Shown: positions 8,035 through 22,100, numbered from the stretch's first letter. The stretch is DNA of 64,000 nt from Candidatus Berkelbacteria bacterium RIFCSPLOWO2_01_FULL_50_28 (GCA_001774395.1 MEZX01000002.1:305070-369069), one strand, 5' to 3'. Notes: generated by a model not told the origin, from the sequence alone. Numbers and translations: made by a program.

Positions 8035-9003
8035 CTAGCGCATAACAATTTTTGGTGGCATCGGTTTTGGAGTAGCAGGCGGTATAACAGCTTGCCTCTT
8101 CCGTCGTTTCTTGAAAATCCCAAAAGCAATTCGCAAGACTACCAGCCCAAAGGCGACGATAAACCAGATTGGAATGATAATAAAGCTACGGGTGACAATC
8201 ATTTGCTTCTCCTCGGTACCGTAGTAGAGAGCGGTAGTAGCGGTGTATTTCCCGAATGCTTTCCAGTCGAAGCCCCAGCTGGTTTCAAAACGTCGCTTGC
8301 TGTCGGGCAGAACATTGCCTTCACCTTCGTTAATCTTAATGGCGGCGGAAGTATCACCAAACCAGTTTCTAATCTTCAGTTCACCTGCAGGCCGAAGATG
8401 AATATTGCCGGTATTAGAAAATAGAACCGAAAAATTAGCTGGAGGTGAAATTAATATTCTAGGAGCAATGAATTCGTCCATTGTTAGTCTTTCTAAAATC
8501 TCTCCCGGGACTTTCGCTAGTAATAACGTTCCTACCAGGCCTACTACTCCAACCTGGCTAACGTTCTCGTCTAATTTTGGCGCTTCCGTGGAAAACAGCA
8601 CGGCGGCGTAATGGCCGCCTGGATCGGCATTCTCAGGGACGGTTATGGTGACATCGAATTTCTCGTCCTCGCCGGGAGTTACGCGTATAAATGGCTTGGA
8701 AAAAGTAATCCACTGGGACATCGTCCAGCGAGACGTTTTGTCTTTGGGGGTAAAAAAGTTTGGTTGACCCTTGTCGTTGTCGGTATGAAAGTCTAACACT
8801 CTCGGGTAGAGGGTAATCACTTTGGCCACGGGGTTAATCACCCTAAGCGTCCGGGTTGTTATCTTGCCGGGTATAACATTAAAGATGTCAGTTACTGGGG
8901 TGACAGTAATTCCGGCGGCGTCTTGCGCCCTAAGACTTGATTGGGGCAAAATCAAAACAGCCGCTAAGACTCCTAAGAGTAACAACCGACTAAAAACCAT
9001 CAT
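8035..9003 (-). CDS. DUF916-like (WxL-interacting-protein-like) membrane-anchored surface protein, paralogue 1
   Basis: 322 aa. It has a signal peptide (ending near LPQSSLRAQD), then a beta-sandwich with the family pattern: ITVTPVTDIFNVIPGKITTRTLRVINP, FIRVTPGEDEKFDVTITVPENADPGGHYAAVLFST, and a second Ig-like half (FSVLFSNTGNIHLRPAGELKI). A membrane helix (IPIWFIVAFGLVVLRIAFGI) and a basic tail KKRRKRQ close the protein. In Firmicutes, DUF916 proteins bind peptidoglycan and partner with WxL proteins. The secreted WxL-like gene lies 1 nt upstream and the Ig-like gene overlaps downstream, so the set is a tight operon. Assignment rests on pattern, not on a search. Confidence 0.75.
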   Translation of the reverse strand: MMVFSRLLLLGVLAAVLILPQSSLRAQDAAGITVTPVTDIFNVIPGKITTRTLRVINPVAKVITLYPRVLDFHTDNDKGQPNFFTPKDKTSRWTMSQWITFSKPFIRVTPGEDEKFDVTITVPENADPGGHYAAVLFSTEAPKLDENVSQVGVVGLVGTLLLAKVPGEILERLTMDEFIAPRILISPPANFSVLFSNTGNIHLRPAGELKIRNWFGDTSAAIKINEGEGNVLPDSKRRFETSWGFDWKAFGKYTATTALYYGTEEKQMIVTRSFIIIPIWFIVAFGLVVLRIAFGIFKKRRKRQAVIPPATPKPMPPKIVMR

Positions 9004-9004
9004 G

Positions 9005-10177
9005 CTAATAGGTCGCTGTGCAGACGTAAGTAATCGTGTCGGTATACGATCCGGCTGGTGCCAAACCAGAAACAGCCGCTTTATGGACGATGGTCAGAAT
9101 TCTGCTGGCTAAGGCACCGCTAGCGGCAGCGATGGATATTGCCGCACCAGCGCCGACCTCTAAACCTCCCATTTCGTTAGCACCACCGGAAGCATCGAAC
9201 CGCCCGTCGACCGTTAAGGCCGCACCCGAACCACCGCCACTGGAAGCGGATACTCCAAAACCGTCAGTCGCCGCTGCTAGGGTGACGATGTTACCATAAG
9301 CTCCATCGGCTGAACCAATTAAGTATGTTGTGCCAGCTGACTTATACAGTCCTGGGTTGACCGCATTACCAGCATCGTAAACAATAATATTTAAACCACC
9401 CTGGCCGTTGGAGCTGGCAGTGATGGTAGTGCTGGTATCAGATGTTGAGATTGCACCAGTTGTCAAAGAAGAAAAAGTTGTTGTCATGCCAGTAAAAGTA
9501 CAGGTAATAGAAGGGTCAACGGTGGCGTTAACCGTCACATCGTTGTCGGCGATGACTTCTAGAGCCAGTGTGCCAGTGTCAGTGAAACCACCGCCACCGG
9601 CCAGGGTAACTTTCGCGTCAGTCACATTTTCGGCCGCCGTTTGGTTGGTGATTTGGTCGTTACCAGCGGCGCCGCTAGTAGCGTTGGTGCCGATTTCAAT
9701 CGTGACGATCGATCCAGCCGCGATGGTCGCATCAGTTGCACAACGAGTGAAGGTGAAACCGATCGGATCAACAATATCAGCCGTAGTAATTTCGATTTCA
9801 ATGGCCGCTCCCGAGCAGCCACCGCTAGCGACCATGGTTTGATCAACACCGTCGTCAGTGACATCGAAATCTTCCGGTTCACTATTCAGAAAACCCGCTC
9901 CCGTAAATCCGGCCGGAAAAGCCAGCGCCAAGGTCTCACCGGCCGCCCAGCCATCAGTAATGGTAAAGGTAAAAGTATGGTTTGCCACGACAGACTCCTT
10001 CATCGTCGACAGAACGTCAGAAAACGATGTAACTGGAGCGGCAAAAGCCGAAGGCGTATAAGGTAGAAGTAGACTAAGTATCGCGACCGAGACTATCAGT
10101 CGTGCTAATCTAACCCGCAAACCCTCTTTTCCCTCTCGTCGCATTCTTAGTTTAGCTTCTCTCGCTTTGTAATACAT
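9005..10177 (-). CDS. Secreted protein with shared N-terminal domain and WxL-like C-terminal domain, paralogue 1
   Basis: 390 aa. It starts MYYKAREAKLR, with a long basic n-region and a hydrophobic core before a likely cut after PSAFA. The N-terminal domain (SFSDVLSTMKESVVANHTFTF.. AGETLALAFPAGFTG) matches the paralogues at 41026 and 42218 (SLKDxxxDSRPSTAANH). The C-terminal domain (TASSNGQGGLNIIVYDAG.. ending SYTDTITYVCTATY) resembles the last 150 residues of both giant proteins and the general plan of WxL domains, though no clear WxL tryptophan motif is visible. Only 10 nt separate its start from the giant gene's stop, and 1 nt separates its stop from the DUF916-like gene, so all should be cotranscribed. 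Confidence 0.75.
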   Translation of the reverse strand: MYYKAREAKLRMRREGKEGLRVRLARLIVSVAILSLLLPYTPSAFAAPVTSFSDVLSTMKESVVANHTFTFTITDGWAAGETLALAFPAGFTGAGFLNSEPEDFDVTDDGVDQTMVASGGCSGAAIEIEITTADIVDPIGFTFTRCATDATIAAGSIVTIEIGTNATSGAAGNDQITNQTAAENVTDAKVTLAGGGGFTDTGTLALEVIADNDVTVNATVDPSITCTFTGMTTTFSSLTTGAISTSDTSTTITASSNGQGGLNIIVYDAGNAVNPGLYKSAGTTYLIGSADGAYGNIVTLAAATDGFGVSASSGGGSGAALTVDGRFDASGGANEMGGLEVGAGAAISIAAASGALASRILTIVHKAAVSGLAPAGSYTDTITYVCTATY

Positions 10178-10187
10178 GTCAAGCCAA

Positions 10188-13100
10188 TCAAAAGGTTCCC
10201 GTCAATATATACAGCACCTCGGTTGTGTAAGGGTTGGCTTCTTGAAGCTCGCTAACGGAGACTTTGTGCGTAATGGTAAACGCTTCGTTGGTAACTGGGC
10301 CGCTCGTGCCGTCAACGGCCGTCGTGTGATCGGCGACAATATCCCCGAATTCAGTCAATCTCAAAGGCGCATAAAGCGTGCCGCCGCTAAAAATGTTGAC
10401 GCCTTGAATTGTCGTGTCGTCGGAGGTGTAGCCGTAACCGCAATTGGTGCTCGGGGTACAAGTGCCACCTGGCCAAGCCCCGGGGGAAGCGTACGAGCCG
10501 CCCTCAAACATCGGGATGGTTTTAATGCCCTTGGTTAGGAGTGAGCTGGCGTACTGGCGGATAACATAACCGCCATAAGCATTAGTGCTGGAGGTCAGAG
10601 TAAGAGTCTTGGAGTCGGTTCGGTTATTACCGTTGTTAAGATTTGCAAAAGTTATCGTGACAGCGCCGAGCGACAAGCTAATCGTTGGTAGAACCGATTG
10701 GCCGTTGGAGGAAGTGACGCCCGAAGTGTTAGTAGCGTTATCAACCGCTCGGACATTGAAGAAGTAATTCTGGTTGGTTCGCAATATTAAACTAGTTGAG
10801 GTGACCGATTCGGTTGTTGAATTATCGGTCCAGGTTTTAATATCGGTCCCACCGGCTGTGGTACCAATTGAATATTGATACTTATTTAGTCCCGAGGCAT
10901 CGCAGGTGTAAGCATCCCAGTTAGCCGAGACGGAAGTGAGGGAGCCGTCATTATACGATGCGTCAACATCCTCAACCGTGCCGTCGTAAATGCTAGAACC
11001 GTAAGTGCAAGCGGTGGTGTCGACACCAAAATCCCGATCAGCCGGGTTGGTTGGTGGGTTTTCAGTGTTACCGCCGTAACCGGTCCAGCTGGAGTAGGCC
11101 GTGGCGGCGTCTTTCACCTGGGCTTGCCAGTGATATTGGGTACCATCAACCAAACCGCTAATAGTTACGGTTACCGTGACTGGCGTACCAGTGTAGGCAA
11201 CTCCCGAACCGCATAAGTCCCCGCCGTCAACTGAAGATAGGGCAGTAGCGACGGGATCTTTTTCAACACAAAGATAGAGTGTGTCAGCGGCGTCAGGGTC
11301 GGAAGCCAGAGCGGTAAATTTGACTGAAGCTTCGTTGGTCCAATCGCCAGTAGCTAAGACTGTATCGTCGGTTTTCATTTGAACTAAACTTGATGGGGCA
11401 ATTGGTGCGCTTGTCCAGTGCAGGAAACCGAGAGTATCGCTGCCACCGTCACCAGTGTCGGAATCGGACGCCTCGCAGGATGCCCAGCCGGTACAAGTGG
11501 CCGGATAGAGAACCCAGTAGTTACCAGCGGCCGGAGCCCCAGTGGCGATTTGAGTGACGGAGTATTCTGGCACATTGTCTGAAGCTTCGAGGAAGATCAT
11601 GTTGTCCCAGGTCTTGGCTGGAGCACCGGTCCCGATTAACGATCCGTGAACCTTCATATATGTATCGGTGGCTCCAACATTCTGGAAGTTGTCGAACTGA
11701 CCGTCATCAAGATTAGTGAGGGTTGCTCCACTTTGAAGATCCAGGCCGGTACCGCCGCTGGTGCCACCGAGGTAACTGAATTTGTAGTACTGGGCGTCGA
11801 TGGTTCCCGCCACATCGAAGTGATATCCACCACTAGCGCCACGAGTAACAGTAGAGAGATTTGTCGAAGTAGTTTGACCCTTCATCTCCAGGGTTTTGCC
11901 ACTGCCAACCGTGAAGATGTCACCGTCTTGCATCATCGTCATCGGTTTGATGACTGAAGTAGAGTTGTCAGCATCAAAGGCGGTAAAGGTGTAAGTGGCA
12001 TTCAAGGCATACGGAGTGGCGCCGCAATCAACAGTGAATTTGGTGTTAACAGCCCCGGTACTGTCGGTAAACAGAGTGCCCGTTGTTAGGTCACCAACAT
12101 CGGTACCGTTGCGGTAAACATCCATTACCGCTTGGCTTGTTACACAACTAGCGCCGACGCCAGCGGTTTTGGTGACGAGTTTGTAAGCGTACGGGCCTCC
12201 AGACAGATCGGCCGGAGCGGACAGGTCGTAAGCGAGGTTAGTGTCTTCGGTGCCGGTCCCAGAATACCCGTGAGCGGTAACAGATTTCTCCCAAAGATTA
12301 TTGGCGTAGTTAAACTTGTCAGTCGATTCCACTTGCGGACTCTCGGCCGTATCGGCCGGAATGGCATATTCGCCCCAAATCTTCGTTGCGCCAGCCGAGG
12401 TGTCGTGCTTACGGGAGACGATGTACGCCCCAGCGACAGTCACCCCAGTCACTTCGGTGGAGGAAGAGAGGGTAGTGTTGTAGAGCGAGAGGGTGTGAGC
12501 GCCAGCACCAGCGAAAAGAACATCTGCCGAGGTGTTAGGAGCAGTGCCGTAAACATCACTAATCACCACATTGCCGGTGGCGGTGGTATTATCAACAGCT
12601 AAGCCATACGACTGCCCACCACTCTGATTGCCGGTAAAAGTGTTGTTGGAGACGCCGTAAATAAGGATGCCGTAGGTACCGTTGTCATTGGTGGTGTTGG
12701 AAGTGAAGGTATTTCTGCTAGCGCTGGTAGTAAGTGCGATACCATATGTCCCGTTACCGGTAACGGTATTAGATGTAAAGGAGTTATTAGTGACATTGTT
12801 GACATTGAAACCGTAGCCACTATTACCAAGGGCGGAGTTAGAAGTGAAGGTGTTGCTGTTGGCGCTGTTTTGCGTTAAAAAGCCACCGCTAGCATTACCA
12901 ATAGCGGAGTTGGAAGTGAGGGTGTTATTGGTACTGGAGGAGAGGAGGTAGAAGCCGTAACTAGTATTACCGGTGGAGACATTGGAAGTCAGGGTGTTAT
13001 TGGCAGAGCTGGCGTTGAAATAGAAACCATAGCCAGCGTTACCGGTGGTAGTGTTGGAAGTGAAGGTGTTGCTGTTGGCGGTGGAATTGAGGAAGAAGCC

Positions 13101-16100
13101 ACTTGCAAGGTTACTGCTGACTGCGTTAGAGGTGAAGGTGTTGCTGTTGGCGCTGTTGAGGAGTTGAAAGCCATAGCTAAGGTTGCTGGTAGACGAGCTA
13201 TTGGTGATGCCCTTGCTGTTACCCGTGTTGTTGTTGGTGGCGCCGTTCAAGTAAGTACCGTAGTAGTTACTGCGCAGGCGCGATCGATCAATCGTCACGC
13301 CTTCACTGGCGTTAGTGCCGTTAACAGTATCGAACTGCACTCCATACTTACTGGTGGCATTTCGTCCTAAATTACAGACATCGGCGTAATTCATAGCTGT
13401 TTCCGAACCAGCAATGGCGCGGATGTAGCTTTCGCCGGCTTCATTGGCAGTCGCCGTGCAGGCGACACCATCTTCGGCGGTGACATTGGCGTAGTCATAA
13501 ATTTCAAACTGATCGCCGGGGCGGACACCATCACTGATGTCGACTGTGTCGCCAGCGGTGAAACCAGAGAATGCATCGGGGGAAGCAATAACTTTTAGAT
13601 AGTCGTTAGTACCACTACACCCTGCATAGTCGTTGACCGAATCGGTAATTTGGAAGTAACCCTTAGTGCCGGTGAAATCGCGCATATACGAACCGATCTT
13701 TTGGTTGTCGGCGGTGATCGAATCAGGAATACATACAGTCATAATTGTGTTTCCGACGGAAATAGCTTTGCTAGCGCTAACGACGGAGGCGGTTGAGGTG
13801 TCGGCGCGGGTGATGGAGTCGTGGGTAGAGGTGTCACATTGGGCATCGTCAACAGTCGTGTCGGTAATGGGATAAATCTGCCCGATCGCTAATCCAGAAG
13901 TAGCTCGGACATTCAAACTATTGTATTGGTCGGTTGTAAATGTCGCGTTAGCACAGATCTTTGTTTCGCGGATGTCGTAGTCGGTAATGGCGGTCGAGGT
14001 GGTAGCGGCCAGCGACAGCGCTCCGATGACATTGAGCTTACCGGTCGAGGCGACTTCGACACCGGTATCTGATGCAGTCGCAGAAGATTTGGGAATCAGC
14101 TTGAGAATGCCGTTTTCATTGATGGTTAGTGTCCCTTGACCGCTTCCTGACGACGCTCCAACATCAACAATACAGTTGGCGCATTGAGTCGAGGTGTCTT
14201 TGTTGACTTGCAGAGTAATGGTTGACCCTTCAGCCAGAGCATCCATTGTTTGGAGAATGCCGGTTTCATTGGCATTAACGGCAATGTCTATCCCACCGTA
14301 AACGAGTAAGTTATCAGCACTACCATCGCCAATTGTTACTGTCCCGTTGCCGATCACCAAGGCATCGGCCGCCGGTGTGCCGGAAGTAGTATCCACTAGC
14401 AGCCTGTTTTGGCTAGTCCAACCGCCTCCACCGGAAGCGTTATGGAATTTAAGTTTGTAGAACGCGGGGTCGGATTGGATGGTTTTACCGGAAGCTGTTG
14501 AGTTCATGGTGACGGTGCCGGAGTTAGGGGCGAAGTTAGAAACATTAGTTAAGTTACCACCGACTGTCAGAGCGTAATTGGAAGCCGTGACATCGAGACT
14601 ACCCGTCCGCACTCCGAGGTTATTAGTAACGGTGGTGTCGGCTTCTAAGACATATGTTTCGTAAGTAGGATGGTTACCAGCATCCATGTCTGTTCTTTCA
14701 GTTGTCCCTAGAACTCGATTATAGACTCGAACATCATCAATCTTGCCTTCGAAGTAGTAATTAGGTGATCCTTCTGTAGCGCCTGCTCCAATTCTTAAGT
14801 CTCTCACGGTATTTTGAGTCAATGTACTAGCAGTCGGTCCGTATGAGGTTCCGTCAACAAATAAGTACATATTTACTCCGTCGTATGTTGCAATCAGGTG
14901 ATACCAAACGTTATCAGTAATAGTCGGGCCAGTGACAACCTTCCATGTTCCGGCACCTGTCCAAAACTGCCACTTGTTATCTGAACCGGCATAAATTATA
15001 TATCCCGCCGGAGTGCTGTCTCTGCTCGTAATAACAGATCTCCAAGTACCAGCACCACCCTCAACCCTCGCCCAAGCAGATATTGTAAATGCACTAGGAT
15101 TAAGGGCTGCATTATATGAACCTTGAATGTATTGAGACGAGGCTACCGAAAAATCTAAGCCGTACGGATCAGAGCCGCTGCCACCGTAATAGTTATTGTT
15201 ATTGACTGCAGTTGTCCATGTCGGTGAATTATAGAGTGTCCCAGTTGCTCCGGTTCCAGAAATGTCGGCCGTCGTTGATGTCCCTGTTCCCTCGTCCATC
15301 TTCCAGTATCCAACTAGGCCGTCGTTAACTTCCAGATTGTAGTACGACCCTGATGTGGATTGGATCGTTGTGTTGCCACCAGCGTTGTTACCGGTGTATT
15401 TGAAAGTTGAGGTGGCGCCGGTCAGTACGCCTAATGGAGAGGCGAGTATCTGGAACGGATCGCCAGCCGTGCCAGACAGAGTCCAAGTTCGGTTACCAGC
15501 GTTCAGAACAGTGATATATGTGTCACCACTTTTACCAACTCTAAGAACTCCACTAACCGTGATACCGCCCGTAGCACCTGTTTGGGTGGTGACTGTATTC
15601 TGGGGATTGCATATTGAAGTACATGAATTAGAGAAAGTTAAATCACTAAATGTCCAAGCTGTTGAACCGCTTGTGGTCCCGAAATTCTTGTCGGCAATCA
15701 CCCTTTGTTCGAAAGTCCCCCCAGTCAAAGAAATGATCCCAGCCGTACCAGCAACACTGCCGTTAACAGTGACATTCTGCGTACCCGAAAGAGTTCCTGC
15801 GGTCATTGTCAAGTCGTTGGTAGCAACAAGAGCATCTTGGGGAGTCCAAGCACCACCAGAACCGTTGAAGGTGAGATTGTAGAAAGAATCACCGGCCGAA
15901 GTAATAGTCTTGCCAGTGGTTGTAGAAGTGAAATTGACTGTCGATGTGTTAGCCGTAAAAACAGCTCCAGCAACATTTGTAAAGTTTCCACCAACATTTA
16001 ATGTTGCCGCACCCATAGTCAGAATTGCGGTAGTAGTGTTGAAAGTAACATTACCACTAACCGTGACTGTTTGACCGCTGAGGTCGAATTCAGAAGCGCG

Positions 16101-19100
16101 ACTACAGCAACCGATTGATAGGTTGCCATTTATTATTGTTGTACCCTGGAAAGTAGTTTTTGAGCCGGTGCTTTGATTCGTCTGAACGCTGGAGTTGTAG
16201 GTGAACGCTGGCAGATTGTAATTGGTAGTAGGGTTAGAATCATTAAAAACATAAAGAGTCCCACTACTTGTTCCCCATGTGCCAGCTGGATTGAGAGAGA
16301 ATGGAGTTGTGATTAATGAGTCAATTTGCATTGAAAAAGTATTTAGGTCGAAGGTTCCCGTACCCAATGATATTGTCCCATTCATCCCTGTATTTGAGAG
16401 TAGCTGTGTGGTGTTACCGCTCTGGCCTACATTCAAATTGTAAAACCGAGCAAGCCAAGTGCTGGTAGCACCGGTTTTAAGAGTTTTTGTACCAGTCCCG
16501 TTCATCACCACGGTTGAGGTGCCCTCGACGATCGAGGTGCTATCAGTCGCCACGGCCGAGGTATCCCAGTTACCGGAAACTGTAATCGTTGAGGCCCGTT
16601 CAGTCAGAGTCCAGGTGCCGGCGTTACCGGTTAGGTTGCCACCAATGGTCAGGGCGTAGTTGAAGGTTGTGTTGGTGTCGAAGGTGCCGTTGGTGATACT
16701 GAAGTTATTGGTGACGCTCATTGCATCTTGTAGTGTCCAGCCGCCGCCAACACCATTGAAGACTAAATTGTAGAAACTCTGGGCGTTGGAAGTGATGGTT
16801 TTACCGGTGGCAACGGCGCTCATCGTAAGAGTGGATGTACCAGGGGTTACCGCAATGGTGCCGGTACCGTTAACGAATGTTACATTTCCCTTAACATCAA
16901 CGGTTGAGGTTTGCATATTAAGTGTGTGGGTGCCGCCGTTGCTGGCGACCTGAAGATCACTAGTAAGGGTAATCACGCTAGATCCGAAACTTGCGGCGAA
17001 AGCACCCGTAGCAACATAACCAAAAGTAAAGTTTGCTGCATTAATGGCGTAGTTTTGGGTACTAAAAGTATTGCCTGTTCCACTGTTTGGTGCTCGCAGT
17101 CTGAAGCTTGAAGTAGTTGTCAGATCTCCACCAAGGATATATGCCGTATTGTTAGTGTTGGAGTTTGTAGATACTTGCCATGAACCATAATTACCTCCAG
17201 CAATAGTCATATTAAAACTTCCAGCGTCAGCTTCGTAATAAACGGTCATTGTGCCGGTTAGGGAGGTTGGCGATGCAAAGACAAACGGTGTGCAAGTTGC
17301 CACACAGTGAATGACGACAAAGTTACCACCTCCGGCGACCGTACCACCATTAACCGTCATTGTGCCCCCGCTCGTTATTCCGAAAGTAGTATTTGGCAAT
17401 GTTGTCGTGAACCCTGAATATCCAATCGAAAGATTGTAAAACAGGAGATACGCAAATGCCATTGTTCCCGTTCCGTTCAAAGCCACTGTTGATGTCCCGG
17501 ATACAAACTTTGCTCCGCTATCGGTCCAGTGGCGGCTGACGGTAATAGTCGAACTTCCCGCTGTGTAGCTGACCCCAGAAGTATTGGCCAAGGTAAAGTC
17601 GCGGGTGACGGTCAGGGCTAAGTTGTTGGCCGTGACGGCGCCGTTAGTAACCGTATAGTCGTTAGTTGCCGCAACGGCGTTACTGTATGTCCAACCCCCA
17701 GCGACACCATCAAAGACAAGATTGTAAAAACTTGATGCTCCCGTCATGGTGCCGGCTAAGGTATTACCCGTAGCCGTGTCGGTGAAGGTGGTGGTGTTAC
17801 TGCCGGAGGTAAAGGTGCCGGAGTTGGAGTAATTACCGCCGATGGAGAGGGCATTACCAGCCATGTCTAAGACGGAGGAAGCGTCAATCCCGACTTGACC
17901 TTGGTAGGAAGAGCCACCAGCGGGGGAGGTGGTGATGGTGCCGCCAGGAGCAAAGGTATTGTTCGTGACTTTCAGCTTCCAGTCACTGTCGACTACTAAG
18001 TTACTGGTGGTAACGGTGGCATGGATGTCGGTGTCGTTACCTTTGTCCCAGTTGTCGATATTGGCATTAGTCAGGGAACAGGTATTGTCACACCTGGTGG
18101 TTAAGCGGCTCTGGTAGATATGGATATTTGATAGAGCTGAACCAGTCGCTTTAGTAACAGTCAGGCCGCCGATACCACCAGCCGTGTCCAGGTAGATGGA
18201 AAGGACATCGTTAGCATTAGCGCCAGTGGTGAAAGTAAAGACGCCGGAACCGTTGGCAACGGCAGTTTCGGTGGTTGTGCCGTTAATATACATCCGAACG
18301 GTTGGGCCAGTGGCCACAGCGGTTGTTTCATCAGTCCCGTAAACCGTTCCCGTGACCGTGCCGCTAAAGGTCCAATTAGTGTTGTTTTGAGCGTTGAAGT
18401 TAGTGCCGTCCGAAGCAACGATGGCACTACCAGAGGAAGCGTCCGAACGGGAGACATTAACATACGAGACGGCGGTTTGAATGCCGGAAACATTCAGGAG
18501 CCAAGTACCGGTGATGGCACTGTTTCTAAAGTAAATTCTGGTGCCGATGGCGGCACCGTTCCAGTTGATATTAGCAATGGTGTAAGTTGAACCGGAGTTG
18601 TACTCGACCCGGACATTGGCGGTCGTGATGACATAGTTATTAGTCACCGTCGCCGAGGCATTGAAGTCTATCCCTGCTACCCAACCAGTCCTCTCATTGT
18701 CAGAAGGCGAAGTGCCAGAAGAGTTGGTGAGGGTGAGATTGTAGAAAGCCGAGGTAGTGGTCATTGTGCCGGAGAGGGTTTGGGTGGCCGAACCGTCCAG
18801 AGTGACTGTGCCCGAGTTAGCCGTAAATGTACCGGAGTTGGAGTAGTTACCACCGATCGTCAGAGTTGTAGACGGAGCAGTCACGGTGCCGTTGGTGATG
18901 GTCAGGTCATTGGCAAATGTGACGGCATTTGCGCCAAAACTCCAATCTCCGGCCACACCATCGAAAGTTAGATCGTAGAACGCCGAAGCGCCGGTCATGG
19001 TGCCGCCGAGGGTATTACCGGTATCAGTGGCGCTCATTATCACGGAAGCTGAGTTGTGGGTAAAGGTGCCGGAGTTGGAGTAAGAGCCGCCAATCTTTAA

Positions 19101-22100
19101 GCCGTAGAAGGACGAGGTGACGGTGCCGTTGGTAATCGTTAAATCGTTACTGATAAACATTGGACCGTCGTTGCCTAATTCCCAAGCGCCACCAACACCG
19201 TTAAAGGTAAGATTGTAGAAAGGTGTGTTATAGATTCCCTGACCGCCCAGGGTTTTGCCGGTACTCGTCGAGTCGAAAGTTACCGTCCCGGTACCGGCGG
19301 TGAGAGTACCGTCGTTGATATACGAACTACCGATAGTGAACGAGGCGGTTGATGATGCTTGCAAGACGCCGAAGCCAGTAATCGTCACATCGCCGTCGGC
19401 GTCGATGATTCGATCGTTCGTTTCGTTGTCTAAGGTGGTGCTGAAGGAGTCAGTGGCTTTACCGATCGTTAGAGTCCCACTGGTGATGATTGAGCCAGTA
19501 TTAGTGCCGTTAGTGGTAACGGTTTTAGTGGCGCCAGATGCATTTTCAAATTTCAAATCCTGGAGAGTCCAACCATTGGAACCAGCGCCGGAATTGCCGA
19601 AAGTCTTAGAAGCGGCAATGACTCGCTGGATTAAAATTGAGCCGGTTGTCATGGAATAGGTGCCATTACTGCCGTTAACACTGCCGGTGACGGTTAAGTC
19701 GTTGTAACCACCGGAGATCGTGCCGCTGTTAGTTAGGTCAAAGCTCATCGAAGCCGGGGTCAGCACGGCCAGAGTGGAGCGATTAGAAACTCCGCCGTCA
19801 AACTGCATTGTCCCACCAGATGGCACAGTAATAATATCGCCGTCTTGCTGAACAGTAACAGTTTTGGTGGCGGTTGAAGTTGAGTTATCGGCGTCAAAGG
19901 CGGTAAAGGTGTAGGTAGCGTTCAAGGCATACGGAGTAGCACCGCAATCGACAGTGAACTTGGTGTTAACAGCACCAGTGGAATCGGTAAACAAAGTTCC
20001 AGTCGTTAAGTCACCGACATCAGTACCATTACGGTAGACATCCATCACTGCTTGGGAGGTGACACAGCTGGCGCCGACCCCAGCGGTCTTGGTAACTAAA
20101 CGATACGCGTACGGGCCGGCCGACAAGTCGGCCGGAGCCGTCAGGTCATAGCTCAAATTGGTGTCTTCGGTACCGGTCCCAGAATACCTGTGAGCAGTAA
20201 CAGATTTCTCCCACAAATTGTTGGCGTAATTGAACTTGTCGGTGTCTTCGTCCTGCGGCGTCTCGGCAGTGTCAGAAGGAATGGCGTACTCGCCCCAAAT
20301 CTTGGTTGATCCCGCTACACCATCGTGCTTACGAGAGACAATATACGATGCGGCAAGAGTCACCCCCGTTACTTCGGTACTGGAGGAGAGGGTGGTGTTG
20401 TAAAGCGAAAGGGTATGAGCGCCAACATTACCAAAAACAATGTCAGCGACAGTGTTGGGGCTAGTACCATAAACATCGTCAATCACCACATTGCCAGTAG
20501 AGACTGTGCCCTCAACAGCTAAACCACGTGATTGGCCTCCGCTTTGATTGCTGGTTAGGATGTTGTTGTTTGAGCCGTCGTAAAGACGGAAGCCATAATT
20601 AGTGTTATTGGTTGCGGTATTGGATTTAAAAGTGTTGTTATTGGAACTTAGATAGATAAAGAATCCCTCATCGGTGTTACTGGTGGAAGAATTGGAGCTC
20701 AAGTAATTATTAGAGGCGGAGACCAAGATAATTCCATCGCTGCTGTTAGCGATGGCGCTGTTACTTGTCAGGGTGTTGTTGTAGGCATTAATGAGCTGAA
20801 TGCCAACATCAACATTGCCGATGGCGGTATTGCTTGTCAGGGTGTTGTTGTATGAGCTGGTTTCAATAAGGATTCCTTTGGAAATATTACCGACAGCGCT
20901 ATTACTCGTTAGGGTATTGTTGGAGCTGGTAGTGAGATTGATGCCACGCTGAGTATTATTATTAGCCGTATTGCTCGTCAAGATATTGCTGTTGCTGGAG
21001 TCGAGACGGATACCATAGAGAGTGTTATTGCTGGCCGTATTGCTCGTCAAAGTATTGCTGTTGGCACCTGAGATGAGACGAAAACCGTAATCAGCGTTGC
21101 CAGTGGCCGAACTGTTGGTGATACCCTTGGAATTGCCAGTGTTATTGTTGGTAGTGGCGGACAGGTAAGCACCGTCGTAACCGTTACGCAAGCGCGACCG
21201 GTCGATCGTGATTCCTTCATTGGCGTTAGTGCCGTTGAGAGTGTAAAGCGATACCCCGTTTTTACTGAAAGTATTGCGACCTAAATTACAGATATCAGCA
21301 TAAGTCATAGCTATTTCCGAGCCGGCGATGGCGTAGATATAGCTTTCGCCAGCTTCGTTGACTGCTGCTGTGCAGGCGACACCGTCTTCAGCTGTGACAT
21401 TAGCGTAGTCGTAGATTTCAAACTGATCGCCGGGTCGGACACCATCAGAGATATCTACTGTGTCGCCGGAGGTAAACCCAGAGAAGACATCGGGTGACTC
21501 GATCACTTTGAGTAAATCGTCGGTACCAGTACAGCTGGCGGAATCGTTGGCGGAGTCAACAATTTGGAAGTAGCCCTTAGTGCCGGTGAAATCTCGCATA
21601 TACGAACCGATCTTTTGGTCGTTAGCGGTGATGGAGTCGGGAATGCAGACAGCCATAATTGTGTTATTGAGGGAGAGAGTTCTGCTGGCGGAAACAACAC
21701 TAGCAGTGGATGTATCTGCTCTGGTTATCGAGTCGTCGGTGGCGGTGTCGCATTGGGCATCGTTAACGGTGGTGGCAGTAATCGGGTAGATCTGGCCGAT
21801 GGCTAGACCAGTCGTGGCTCGGACATGTTTACTGGTATATCCGGCCGAGAAGTCAGCCGTCGCACAGAGCTTTGTTTCCCGGTTGTCGTAGTCGGTAATG
21901 GCAGTCGAGGTGGTCGCGGCCAGCGAAAGAGCGCCGGTGACATTGAGTTTGCCAGTCGAGGCAACTTCCACACCGGTATCTGATGCTGTCGCGGAAGATT
22001 TGGGAATCAGCTTAAGAATACCGTTTTCGTTAATAGTCAGCGTTCCTTGTCCGGAACCGGAAGACGCTCCAACATCAACAATACAGTTAGCACATTGAGT

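Larger units (their letters stand above)
11920..18865 (-). repeat. Copy B of a 7-kb internal duplication in the giant gene
   Basis: It matches 19840-26870 in the same order and orientation with an offset of about 7.9-8.0 kb. Each copy runs from the AFYNLTLTNSSGTSPSDNERTGW domain through beta-repeats, a LamG domain, a NosD-like helix and the ALNATYTFTAFDADNST segment. Some stretches are identical at the DNA level, for example around 18480-18600 against 26490-26610; others differ by indels and by wholly different LamG sequences. Confidence 0.9.

Noticed and set aside
12560..13310. Regularly spaced DNA repeats resembling a CRISPR array
   Set aside because: The units are in-frame 60-75 bp codon repeats of a beta-helix without constant repeats and unique spacers, and no cas gene is present.
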